Of a stretch of DNA of 63,016 bases, positions 1 through 9,949 are shown in pieces (the stretch's first letter is position 1; each line of letters starts with the position of its first letter). Source of the DNA: Gnetum montanum. Its lineage: Eukaryota; Streptophyta; Gnetopsida; Gnetales; Gnetaceae. The position numbers and the translations under genes are program-made. The notes under the pieces are model-generated. The model ran no database searches and was not told the DNA's origin. It worked only from the letters and a program-made list of their open reading frames with translations. The DNA lies in assembly GCA_015680685.1 (NCBI GenBank), contig MNCI01007823.1, positions 1 to 63,016 of the forward strand, read 5' to 3'.

Positions 1-13
1 CATTTGTTTAGAG

Positions 14-295
14 TTGGTTGACCAGTCCATCACTATTCCATTGGGGCTAGTGGAGGACATTGTCATCACTATTTGTGGGTGGTCATATCCAACTGATTTC
101 CTAGTGATCCAAGTCAATAACTGCAAGGGGGACTTCTCAATCATAATGGGAAGAGTATGGGTAAGTACGATTGATGTGCACCTAGGAATATATGATCTTT
201 CCCTAGAGATATCAAAAGAAAATATGTTTGGAAAGATCCAGAAGAAGAAAGTCTCATGTATCGCATATAGTGACACAGGGTGCAACTGCGTGTAG
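14..295 (+). pseudogene. Retrotransposon aspartic protease, C-terminal part (relic)
   Basis: The reading frame ends in the form expected for the last part of a retropepsin-like domain: a hydrophobic beta-rich stretch followed by IIMGRVWVSTIDVHLG, which matches the family pattern of a hydrophobic run, GRPWL and then a small residue and D. The catalytic Asp-Ser/Thr-Gly would lie upstream of the window or in its first bases and is not seen. It leads on, with a frame break, into the RT region. Confidence 0.55.
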
Positions 296-436
296 AAGTC
301 CTAGTTTGTACAATGCTCAACATTTCCTGCATGCAACCATTATGCACAAGTATCTGACATACAAAGATGCCTATATGCAACAACCACAAGACAGGAAGGC
401 ACCCAATGGCTGATAGCTGACCTAGAGAGAAATTCA

Positions 437-1500
437 ATGTTATGCATGGAACCAACTATGATCTTGACTTGTGCCTATATGGATAGCATAGATGCATTAG
501 AGCAAGTCCATCGCCAACTTTCAAGTACTGACACCAAAGATATCAATTGGGGGAAGATGGAAATCCTTGACGAGTTTAAGCAAGAGCTCCTTGAATTAAA
601 ATCGTTGTCCACTAATATGGAGTATGCGATTCTTAAGAATGGAAAATCAGTAATCATTAATTCTAAGATCGCTTCTCAACAGAAAGAAAGACTGCTGAAG
701 ATGATAAAAAAATGGTCAAAAGCCTTTACTTGGTCATATCCTGAATTAACCAAAATAGATCCTATGATATGCCAACATAGAATTTACATTGACCCCTCTA
801 TGAAGCCTTGATAACAACTACAAAGATGACTGAACCCTAATCTTAAGCAAGTAGTTAAGGAAGAAATTGAATAACTTTTGAAGGTTGGGTTCATCTACCC
901 CATTGCTAATAGTGAATGGGTTAGTCCATTAGTCATTGTACCTAAAAAAGGTGGTAAATGGAGGGTGTGTATAGACTTTAGGCTATTAAACATGGCAACA
1001 TTTAAAGATCATTTCTCATTGTCATTCGTTGACCAAGTCTTAGATATCATTGCAGGGCATTATTATTATAGTTTTCTAGATGGTTATAATGGATACAGTC
1101 AAATCCAAATAGCACCAGAAGACCAAGCCAAAACTACATTGAAAAGTCCTTGGCGAACATTTTCATACAGGCAGATGTTGTTTGGATTGTGCAATGCTCT
1201 AACAACATTTCAATGTTTGGTTTTCAGTATATTTCAATAGCAAATAGGGAATGGTGTGGAGGTTTTTATGGATGATATCTCCACCTATAGAGTAGACTTT
1301 GAACAAGCATTGGACCAATTAGAGCAAGTGTTGAAACGATGTGTTGAAACCAACCTAAGGCTCAATTGGCAGAAAAGCCACTTAATGGTCCAAGAGGGAA
1401 TTGTATTATGGCATAAAATTTTACAAACAGGGATAGAGGTAGATTCTAAAAAAATAATGTCATCCAAGGAATTACTCATTAACCTAAAACTGTAAAAGAT
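437..1500 (+). pseudogene. Reverse transcriptase domain, family A copy 1 (relic)
   Basis: Three open pieces in shifting frames make one Ty3/gypsy RT. Residues before 811 form the linker. 878-1240 carries WVSPLVIVPKKGGKWRVCIDF, then DGYNGYSQIQIAPED and the FGLCNALTTFQ finger-palm region. 1256-1495 opens with VFMDDIS, where FMDD stands at the usual Y/F-x-D-D catalytic site, and continues with the thumb. Conserved prolines and glycines are mostly kept, but a stop at 1238 and others interrupt it. It would copy element RNA into DNA in virus-like particles. Confidence 0.87.
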
Positions 1501-2064
1501 GTCTGATCATTCCTTGGACATACTGGCTATTATAGATGTTTCATCAAGAACTTTTTGAAGATTGCAAAATCGTTGGTAGAATTAAGGAAAAAGAACATAC
1601 CCTTTGAATGGACCAAGAGATGTGAATGAGCTTTCCAAACCTTGAAGCAGAAGCTCGTAGAAACACCCATTCTACAAGCTCCTAATTGGTCTAGACTATT
1701 CCATATAATGACTGACATGTCCAATTTTGGTTTAGGAGTTGTACTTACATAATTAGATGACCAAAAATGTTCCTATTACATTCACTATGCAAGTCGAAGC
1801 ATTACTGGTGCACAACTCAACTATACCATAATAGAAAAAGAGTTAATGGCCATGGTTTTTGCACTAGAGAAATTTAGATACTATGTATTAGACTATAAGG
1901 TATTTGTACACACAGATCATAGTGCAATTTGGTTCCTTATGAATAAACCAACGGTGAGCCCTTGCATCATACGATGGCTTATGATCTTCCAAGAGTTGGA
2001 TCTCAAGATGGTAGATCGTAGAGGCATTGAGAATGTTGTTGCTAATCATTTATCTTGGTTATGA
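1501..2064 (+). pseudogene. RNase H domain, family A copy 1 (relic)
   Basis: After the connection segment (GHTGYYRCFIKNF at about 1515) comes a Ty3-type RNase H: MTDMSNFGLGVVLT at about 1708, an EKELMAMVFALEKFRYY helix from 1837, then VHTDHSAIWFL near 1909 and the end motif VVANHLSWL before the stop at 2064. The first acidic position (usually D in TDAS) reads TDMS, so it may be kept. In-frame stops occur near 1628 and 1750. Confidence 0.82.
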
Positions 2065-2262
2065 TGGGACAACAAAGAGGACAAATATCCAATTTCTAAT
2101 CACTTCCCTGATAAACTCCTCTTTGCAAGTGTAATAAACAATCAATCACCCACAGATACAAATTGGTATAGTAGCATTCTTATTTATCTTCTCACACAAG
2201 AAACACCATAAGGGTTGGACATTAGAAAGAAACAATAGTTTCTCTACCGAGTTAAACATTTC

Positions 2263-3400
2263 ATGGAAATCAATGGACACCTTTACAAGGTGTGTTTCGA
2301 TGGCTTGGTCGGATGGTATGTTCCTGACGCAGATCAATTGCAAGTTCTCCAAGATGCTCATGAGGGCCCTTTTGGGGGTCATTGCGTTGGAAGACAAACA
2401 ACCATTAAAATCTTGCTTGCAGGATATTATTGGCCTACATTATTTTAGGATGCCCATCATTTTGTGCAATCTTGTGAGCACTACCAACACGATGGGGAAA
2501 TGATTGCTAGAATGGAGGGTTGACAACAATGGATTCAACCCTTAGAACCCTTCGATATATGGGGTATTGATTTTATGGGGCTTATTACACCGAAGTCCAA
2601 TGGAAAAGCACACATTGTTGTTGCTATTGATTATTTTACAAAATGGGCAGAAGCAACCATCGTTACTAACTGTACATCATCTATTGCTATGTGATTTGTT
2701 CAACAACAAATCATAAATAGGTTTGGCATGCTTCGTGCACTTATTTCTGATAATGGTACACATTTTATAGGTGCAACATTTTGGAAGTTGATGCAACACT
2801 TAGGAGTTGAGCATAAATTAACTACACCATATCATCCTCAAGCAAATGGTCAAGCTAAAGTCACCAATAGGGAAATCACAAAAATTTTGACACGAACCAT
2901 TAGCAAATATAGGTCATACTGGAGCACCAAACTAAACGATGCTCTTTGGGCCTACTACTCCACATGGAAACTCCATATAGGCTATTATCCCTATGAGTTA
3001 GTGTATGATAAGCTTCCAACACTTCCTATCCAAGTTGAGCTTCATATACTATCTACAACATGTGACGTTAACTTGGACCTTGGTCTAGCACAGAAAGAAC
3101 GGTTAATGAATCTTAACTTTCTAGATGAAAATTGATTAGTCACCCTGTCATCCATTGAACTATACAAGGCCTTCAATAAACAACATCATGACCTAAGAAT
3201 TAGAAAAGTCAAATACCAACCAAGAGATAAGGTTCCTTATTGGAATCCTGCACATGTGCCACAACGAACTAAATTTTAAATGTTATGGAAAGGACCTTAT
3301 ATCATTCGAAACTTTTCTTTCAGGGGCCATGATGATCTATAAACCTGGAAGCCTGGATAAAAATTATTGATCAACATCTAGCAGAAGAAACCTTTCCATG
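2263..3400 (+). pseudogene. Integrase, family A copy 1 (relic, catalytic Glu replaced)
   Basis: The zinc-binding start is visible as HEGPFGGHCVGRQTT and YYWPTLF (2360-2448), followed by SCEHYQ, where the second zinc cysteine is Tyr. The core has WGIDFMG near 2565 and ISDNGTHF near 2743, giving the two catalytic aspartates. The third acidic residue, normally the Glu in the GQxEVxNR motif, reads Lys (GQAKVTNRE, about 2845). A stop at 2693 and another at 3133 break the frame. The C-terminal part (KYQPRDKVPYW...KGPYII) continues to about 3400 with stops. No chromodomain is seen. Confidence 0.85.
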
Positions 3401-5389
3401 AGCCCAAAATGACTAGTATTAATACTACCTTTGTTGATGGACAACCCTGCTCATTATTTCGGATCTCCTCCTTCCAACTTAGTCATGGGGGAGATGACCA
3501 CCAATGCTAATTATTCTAAGCCCTCAGTTTCTTTTTTTTTTTCTTTTTTGTTTTACACATTTTTCATTTTACTTGTTTTTTTATACACCATCGTTAACAA
3601 TTTTTTCTATTTCTTTCTCTATTACATTTTTATTTATTTATTCTCACTCATCACACAATAAGTGCTCATGATGGTGTGTTGTACTATAATAGTGTTGATT
3701 GCTAATGTTTGGTTTTTACCTTTGACTTTCAATGTTCATGCTAAGATATGGTTTCTTTTGATAAAATAATTAATGAGTCCATGTCAACTCTGTGGTCTCC
3801 CTTTGTTTTGGAAATGTACTTTCCCTTTTTCTAATAAAGCCTATTAATGAATTTGTGGCTTGGTATTCTTCAAACCTAGGAAAGATTCAAATGGATGGAA
3901 AAGGGTGTGACTTCAAGGGGACTCGACACATTTTTGCTAGCTATTCTCTTAGGTACTTAGATGTTTTTCATAGGTTTTCTACCATTTTACTATCAACTAA
4001 TATTAGGAAGTTGAATGAATTAAATAAGTCTTTGCATGGCGTGGTTCCTACTTCTTAAAAAAAAAGCTAGTGGGAATTCAAAGCATCCTCAAACATAATA
4101 AAGTAACATGGGCTACAAACACTACTTATGGCACTGGAAAGACATGTTACCCATGCCTGAAAGTTCTCTCTAACTAAGATCGTTTCTCACTTCATGCTTC
4201 TCTATTCTTCTCTTTTTGGGATGGTGGTTGCTCTATGGAAGCATTCTTGTTACTTCAGGAGGATGGGTTGGTCAAGAGTGTTGATGCAAGATCACTGGAT
4301 GTGGTTAGTTTTAATCTGGATTTAGACTAGAATTTTATTAAGTCACATTAACCACATGATACACAAGGAACTTTACACAACCTTGATTTCAAGATTTCAT
4401 TCCATTCTCTCTTTTATTTCCATATTCTACCTCATTATCGATTTTATGATTAGTCTGTATCTTGGTGGACACTTTGTTAGTCTTTGGTAAATTCTTGTGG
4501 ATGAATTCTTAACTATTGTTTCCATATGTCATTCCTAGAGCCTGCAGACTCTTTTGTTTGTGGGTTTGTCAAGGCATAAAGGGCATGAACCTCCTTTGGG
4601 AAGGATCCACTGGCATTCCTTTTTGGTGCAATTGTTAAGTTCTTTCCCTTAAGCATTTCTTGCAATCAACTATTCCTTGTTTCATTCCATCCATGACATC
4701 TATTTTTGTTTTTCTCTTTACTTCTATGCATTTTTATTGGCTTCACTATTGTTATTTCTCTTATCTTCCTTTTTATTTCATTTTCCATCCTATTGCTACC
4801 AGAGGTTTACTCTTAGTCATTAGGGCCTATCACAAATTTTTCCATTCCATTACTTCTCTCACCCCTACACCTTAGGCAGTTATCAGTTACAAACCCCTAA
4901 CCTAGTATCTTCCATACCCACAACCTAGCCAATGCGCTTGATATCGAGGCAAGGTATCAACTGCATTATATCTTATCTATCCTTGCTAATTTGTGATTGT
5001 ATTGTGTGTGTAGATGACGATAACATGAATGAACTAGGATAGAAGGGAGCACTTAGGATGGACTGGAGCAAGAGAATTTACACAAGAAACAAGCTTAGTC
5101 ATGTGGCCATGGACGAACAATGGTGTGCACATTCTTAACATAGGTAGCAATGCACCTCATTTTCTTTCCTCTCTCTCTCTCTCTCTTATAGCTATTAAAT
5201 GAGGTTCTAGATGTCATATATGTATAGTGTTCACCATAATGGCTATGAACACCAATGCTGTAATACGTTTGTCGATCTGTTCATTGGGCACTTTGAGTTT
5301 TTCATTCCATGTCATCATCAGTTGTCATTCAGTCAATAAACCCATACCTTTCCAATATTTTGTAAGGAACTTGAGAATGAGTTTTCATT
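3401..5389 (+). other. Non-coding 3' internal section of family A element
   Basis: About 2 kb between integrase and the polypurine tract with no convincing gene. It holds a T-rich stretch (3530-3655) and a short CT microsatellite near 5168-5187. Parts are collinear with 35990-37026 plus 37896-38280 in the second copy, for example GGAAGGATCCACTGGCATTC near 4600 against GGGAGGATCCACTTTCATAC near 38045. It is therefore a genuine element section and not flanking DNA. Confidence 0.7.
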
Positions 5390-5403
5390 TTGTCATGGGG
5401 GTA
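5390..5403 (+). other. Polypurine tract before 3' LTR
   Basis: TCATGGGGGTA directly precedes the LTR start TGATAAGTCA. The minus-strand element has the equivalent TCGTGGGGGCA before TGATGAGTCA at 9572. The shared form TTTTCATTT-GTC-TGGGGG marks the plus-strand primer site and fixes the LTR edge. Confidence 0.7.
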
Positions 5404-6250
5404 TGATAAGTCACCAAATAAGTGACTTGATATTGGACCCTAGATATCTGATACGCAATATCAGAACAAATCCCCAACATTGGACATGCGATGTCAGAGC
5501 CTATCTCATTGTCTATAAATAAGGAACAAGCACACTTGGTTTTGCATAGTAATTTTTTAGTCCTTTAGCTGAAATCTTGCAGTTTTTCTCTTCTAGAGTT
5601 AGAATTATTTCTGAGTGCCTGCAGTAGGAGTCATAGAGTGAACAAATCTTTATTTGAGCATTGTGTACCTGAACACACCTTGTGTCTGGAAATAAAGACA
5701 AACTTTGTGATAAACCTTGCAACATTCAGAATAGCTTAATTATTGCATTTAATGTTATTTACTATTAATTGATGCTCTCATTAGTTAATCAATGTTATTT
5801 CTATAGAATTATTAATTATCAACGAATTAGCACACTCATCACAACCACTTCAAGCATACATGGAACACTTGGTAACCCAGTAATGACTATCGTTTGGTAA
5901 TCCTAGTAGTGTTACACTAGTTCAGGATGTGTTCGGAGAGTGAGAACGGATGTTGGTGTTAGGACTAGTTAGAGAATAGTTAATTAGTTAAATCAAATTA
6001 GTTATTAAATTACTTCATTTCTCTCTTTTAAGCATCAAGAACATAAAACATAAAATAATAAAAATCATATACCTCGAGTTTACTTAACCATACAATTGTG
6101 CCCTACAAGTAAGCTTGGGAAGACAACAACTACATAACTCATCCTTGTTCTATGTAGGTGCATAAGCACTTAATCCTCGAAGTTTGATTAGATCATGCAT
6201 GAATGCTCATATTCGTATGGTTGGGCATAGGGGTACCTTGCTGCTCATCA
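5404..6250 (+). repeat. 3' LTR of family A copy 1
   Basis: Starts TGATAAGTCA after the polypurine tract and ends GGGGTACCTTGCTGCTCATCA at 6250. The same terminal blocks recur at 8732, 31455 and 37895 on plus and at 8737, 16494 and 18748 on minus. No primer-binding site follows at 6251, as expected for a 3' LTR. The internal R/U5 text (CTTGGTAATCCTAGTAGTG-type motifs, then AGATCATGCATGAATGCTCATATTCGTATGG) is shared among all copies. Confidence 0.85.
5430..5520 (+). promoter_or_regulatory. LTR U3 promoter: GATATC-type repeats and TATA box
   Basis: Degenerate GATATT, GATATC and AATATC motifs lie at 5430-5465, followed by TATAAAT at 5514-5520. The same arrangement, palindromic GATATC units then TATA within about 30-100 bp, is found in the other LTRs of this family. 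Transcription would start a few tens of bases downstream. Activity today is doubtful. Confidence 0.6.
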
Positions 6251-7079
6251 CTAGGCTAACACTTCTTTTATTTATATGGATTACTCAAACATGGTAACAA
6301 GATAAATACAATTATTTCTTTTTAAATTCCAAAAAATTCTAATGTAGATTCCATTTTCATGCAATAGGGTATACCAACAAAGTTTTTTGTCATGTGATTA
6401 TGTACATTAAGGCCTATTATCAACAAAATACTTTCCTATATGTAAAATTAAAATTATTTCAATGGCACTAATTTTGCTTACATATCTTTCAAATGAAAAT
6501 ACAATTAAACTTCAATTTTAATTTTACTTTTCAAAATTACAATTAAAATTTACCATAAAAATGAGTATGTATTCCTTTTATTTTGATAAAACTAGCAGTT
6601 CTTATTGATTGTCATGAGTCATGTAAAAATTATCATATTTCGTACACAATAGTTAGATATTTGTAGGCAATATTTGTTTCCTCTTGTTTGCTATTTGCCC
6701 ATATAACCATGTGAAGACATGAGTGGTTAGATGTCACTAAAATAATTTAGCATTAATAAAAGTTGCATCCATCCTCATTAAATTTTTCAAGTATTTTTTG
6801 AATGTTTTTTCAAATATTTAATAAAAAATATCAGCTAAATTAATTTTTTATAATAAATAGCAGTCAACATTTTTTTGGCACCATTACAGCTATTTGATAC
6901 AACACTTACCTTATAATTTAGGGACATATAACATGATAGTTTCCCATCATACAACTCTCTATCTATTACAATAGATTGAGCCATCTCCTTACGTAATGCC
7001 AAAGTAATGCAACGCTGCAAAATTGGAAACAAAAGTTGTAAATTTTATGTGCATAAAACATACAACATCATCTTGTTGT
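6251..7079. other. AT-rich intergenic DNA, nothing recognised
   Basis: Very AT-rich sequence between the 3' LTR and a gag scrap. Short open frames exist on the minus strand but show no motif, and their composition follows the local AT bias. No terminal repeat or structural RNA signal was seen. Confidence 0.5.
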
Positions 7080-7410
7080 TGTATATGTGAAACCAAATCA
7101 GCCATCATAGGAGATATGGCCATGAAAAGGGTCATGATGAACAAGATAACTATGATGAACCCTAACTTGATACAAGGTGCATGATAAACATCCATCAAGC
7201 AATTCACATTCCCACCAAGAATCAAAGGAATAGTTAGATCAAATGGTTTGACATGAATAACATTTCTAAATTTAAGAGATGTTCTAATACTAATTTGCAA
7301 CACCATTTGCAAACCTTCTATGATGCATGTGCCTTGCAAAACATTGAAAATGACTTGCAAAAGCTTAATTTATTCCCTATGACACTCATAAAGAAAGCTA
7401 AAATAAAGAA
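7080..7410 (+). pseudogene. Family A gag fragment
   Basis: The plus strand matches the gag of the element at 31606-33530. A His/Gly/Asp-rich stretch (CATGAAAAGGGTCATGATGA near 7120) corresponds to the one near 32450. The motif FYDACALQNI near 7319 corresponds to FHDACALQNI near 32670, and LFPMTLIKKAK near 7366 to LFLRILIKEVK. It stops at about 7400, just where the fragment at 16657 begins in gag coordinates. Longer open frames on the opposite strand here are shadows. Confidence 0.65.
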
Positions 7411-7710
7411 AAAAATATGCTAAAGAAACTCCATTATCAAAACATTAAATTGATAAAATTTGACTATAGGTATAATCAAGACATATATCAAACATTATTG
7501 TTTATAATAAGATTAAAAAATGTAAGGGTGATAATTTGGAGGTGTGGAGGTGTTGATGGAAAAAAATATTGATAATTTAGCTTAACTGATATCCAAGAAA
7601 TATAGCAAACATAATTATTTAGAAGAAGATAAAAAAATAGAATGATTTTAAATTAACTTTAGCATTGAAGCATGATACTTTAAAAAACATTAAAAAAATA
7701 CAATGGTGAT

Positions 7711-8732
7711 TGATGAAACCTGATATGTACAATGGCTAAGTTGTGCAGATAGGATGAAGCATCATTTTGTCAAGTGTATTAGTCAGTTGAGATATCACAG
7801 ATGATACATTGTAGATGCTAAGTTACATCTATGTTAATGCATTCTTGTTAACATGTCTTAGTCAGTTGCTACATCCTAGATGCTACATTGCATCTACTAT
7901 AACTTAGCTACATCAAAACATCCTCATTGACACAACCAAATGAGTTAATGAATCCATGTCAACGTAGTGTCTATATTTTCATATAAATATGTGAGCACCT
8001 AATGCCTATTTAGCACCATTTGGTCAATAGTGTAGCTAAACTTTTGGAGTTTCCTCTCATAATCTTAGGAAATAGTTAGTAAGTTCTTATAGCATGCATT
8101 TGAGTCAATTGTATGATGTCTTATTTGAATAACATTGTACTTGAACACATTGCATGAATCATAATAAGATTGAGATTGATTTATATTCATTGTAGCACTT
8201 TAACTTAGAATAGATTTACTTTCAATGTAATTTATTTTCTATGTAGTTAATATTTATATTTCCATGCACATTAATCAATCAATAGAATGAACACAACTAG
8301 TTTCAAGTGTAAACATGTATTCACATGGTAATCCCAGTAACATTATTGCTTGGTTTGCTTAGTAGCATAATACTTGGTAATCCTAGTAGTGAGTACATGA
8401 TTTTAGGACATATACAACAAGCTAGAAATGGACACTCATCATTCTTGGGATAGTTTTAGATATAATTATATTATTAATTAGATTAAATAATTAATTTCTA
8501 AGTTATTATTCAATTATTTTAAGGCCCCAAAAACAACAATAATCATATGCCTTACTTTGGACTAAACCGTACATGATAAGGCTATCACTAGTCCAAGTAA
8601 GTAAATAGTGATATGTAATTAATGCCTAACCATCTACATACCATACTAGTTCCATCCACAGAATTTGACTAGATTACACATGAAGGCTTGTGATTTGTAT
8701 GATTATGTATAGGGAATACCTGTTGTTCATCA
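7711..8732 (+). repeat. Plus-strand LTR of family A/B type (5' edge uncertain)
   Basis: Ends TACCTGTTGTTCATCA at 8732, matching the LTR ends at 6250 and 31455. The upstream text has the shared CTTGGTAATCCTAGTAGTGA block near 8372 and a TATA-like CATATAAATATG near 7980. The start is placed at TGATGAAACC (about 7711). That gives a longer U3 than in sister LTRs, with internal near-repeats of GATGCTACATTG, so the 5' edge is approximate. No primer site follows; a minus-strand LTR begins 4 bases later. Confidence 0.65.
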
Positions 8733-8736
8733 TTGA

Positions 8737-9572
8737 TGATGAGTGGCGAGGTACCCCTACACTCAACCAGACGAATATGAGCGCTTCAAGCACAATCTGG
8801 TCGAACTCCGCAAACGGTCTAGTTGTGGTATCTAGACAGTTACTCGTAGATCGCAGTTTGTTGTCTTTCCACCTGGACTAGTATTAGCTTTGTCACGTAT
8901 GGTTTAGTCCAGAGTGAGGTGTATGATGTGTTCCTACACTAATGCTACTCCTGGGTATGATGGGAAATAATATCAACTAAGCTAGGAGAGAGAGGGTGAG
9001 AGAGAATCTAAACTAGCCTAAGTACGATGAGCATCTGTTCCTTAATCATTCGTACACATCTTGGACCTCATGCATGACTACCACTAGGATTACCAAGCGC
9101 ATGGCCTAGGTACGCTACTGGATTACCTAGTAGTCACACTTAAATGCTCTTGATTAATTTGTACTCATTTCACATTACTAGGACATAAGGGTAGAGAGAT
9201 ATTAACTAAGAAAGCAATAAATAACAATAACAATTAAATAATTAAGCTAAGTGGATGCTGCAATGATGAAGTAATCTCAATATTTATTGCCAGTCATGTG
9301 TGTGTCCAAGTACATCACACTCGAATAAGGATGTCGTACAATTACAATTATCACACTGCAGACATGCATTGGGAGAAAGGGTTGAGAGAAAAACTGACAA
9401 AAAGTCCATACCTTAATACTAAAAACTACCTCCTAACCAAATTTGCCTACCTCTTATTTATAGATGAGGAGACAGATCGTGATATTGTGTATCTAATATC
9501 ATGTCTACATTGTGATATTGCATATGCGATATCGTGGATGTGATATTGTAGCCAACAATTCATGACTCATCA
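8737..9572 (-). repeat. 3' LTR of minus-strand family B element
   Basis: On the minus strand it begins TGATGAGTCATGAATTG at 9572 after a GGGGG tract and ends GGGGTACCTCGCCACTCATCA at 8737. It carries a TATA box at 9457-9463 and near-palindromic GATATC units at 9480-9540. It is closely similar to the LTR at 18748-19547, including the block with TTTAGATTCTCTCTCACCC and the block with CTGGACTAAACCATACGTGA. Confidence 0.85.
9457..9540 (-). promoter_or_regulatory. U3 promoter with palindromic GATATC unit and TATA box
   Basis: On the plus strand 9513-9538 reads as a near-perfect palindrome around CATATG (GTGATATTGCATATGCGATATCGTG, given here only as halves GTGATATTGCAT and ATGCGATATCGTG). The departures from symmetry look like CpG decay. 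ATTTATA at 9457-9463 is the reversed TATA box. Confidence 0.6.
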
Positions 9573-9590
9573 TGCCCCCACGACTAAATG
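9573..9590 (-). other. Polypurine tract of minus-strand element
   Basis: Minus-strand text TTTCATTTAGTCGTGGGGGCA ends immediately before the LTR start at 9572. It aligns with the tract at 5390-5403 of the plus-strand family, which supports a shared replication scheme. Confidence 0.7.
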
Positions 9591-9949
9591 AAAACTCGTC
9601 CTCAAGTTAAAGTGAGAACAAGCTCCATTGATTACACAGTGGATAGGTATGGGATTATTGACTGACTAGAATGGATTCATGCCATAGTGTGGAATTAGAA
9701 AAAAATTGAGACACAACATGAAGAATGCAAAAGAAAATCCTATAACTACAAAATTGGGTGGAACTCATGTAGTTCCTGGTGGCGGTGGCTCCTCCATGGG
9801 TGCCTTTCCTTTGTCTTGTGCTCCAGGTCTTGAGATTCGATGGCGTTGAAGTATGGCCTGGAGTTTCTCCTCTTCATTTTGGGGATCCTATGTTGTCCAT
9901 GCTAATGTTCCAATGTTTGATGGAGTTGGCATCTCCCATGGGCATGTTA

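Larger units (their letters stand above)
1..6250 (+). mobile_element. Ty3/gypsy LTR retrotransposon, family A, copy 1 (5' part outside window)
   Basis: Decayed element read left to right as protease tail, reverse transcriptase, RNase H, integrase, a long non-coding 3' section, a polypurine tract and a 3' LTR. The order RT-RNase H-integrase is that of Ty3/gypsy. Integrase is followed by a stretch without a chromodomain, and the sister copy has a tRNA-Asp-like primer site; both fit the Tat/Athila side of the superfamily, but that lineage call is inference. The 5' LTR and gag lie off the left edge. Stops and frameshifts occur in every domain, so the copy is dead. Confidence 0.88.

Noticed and set aside
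3431-3661. Hydrophobic plus-strand frame that could be an envelope-like membrane protein downstream of integrase
   Set aside because: The hydrophobicity comes from a T-rich low-complexity stretch. The matching part of copy 2 (about 36000-36180) has no conserved frame.
6989-7360. 123-residue minus-strand frame
   Set aside because: The plus strand of the same segment matches retrotransposon gag, so the minus frame is a shadow.
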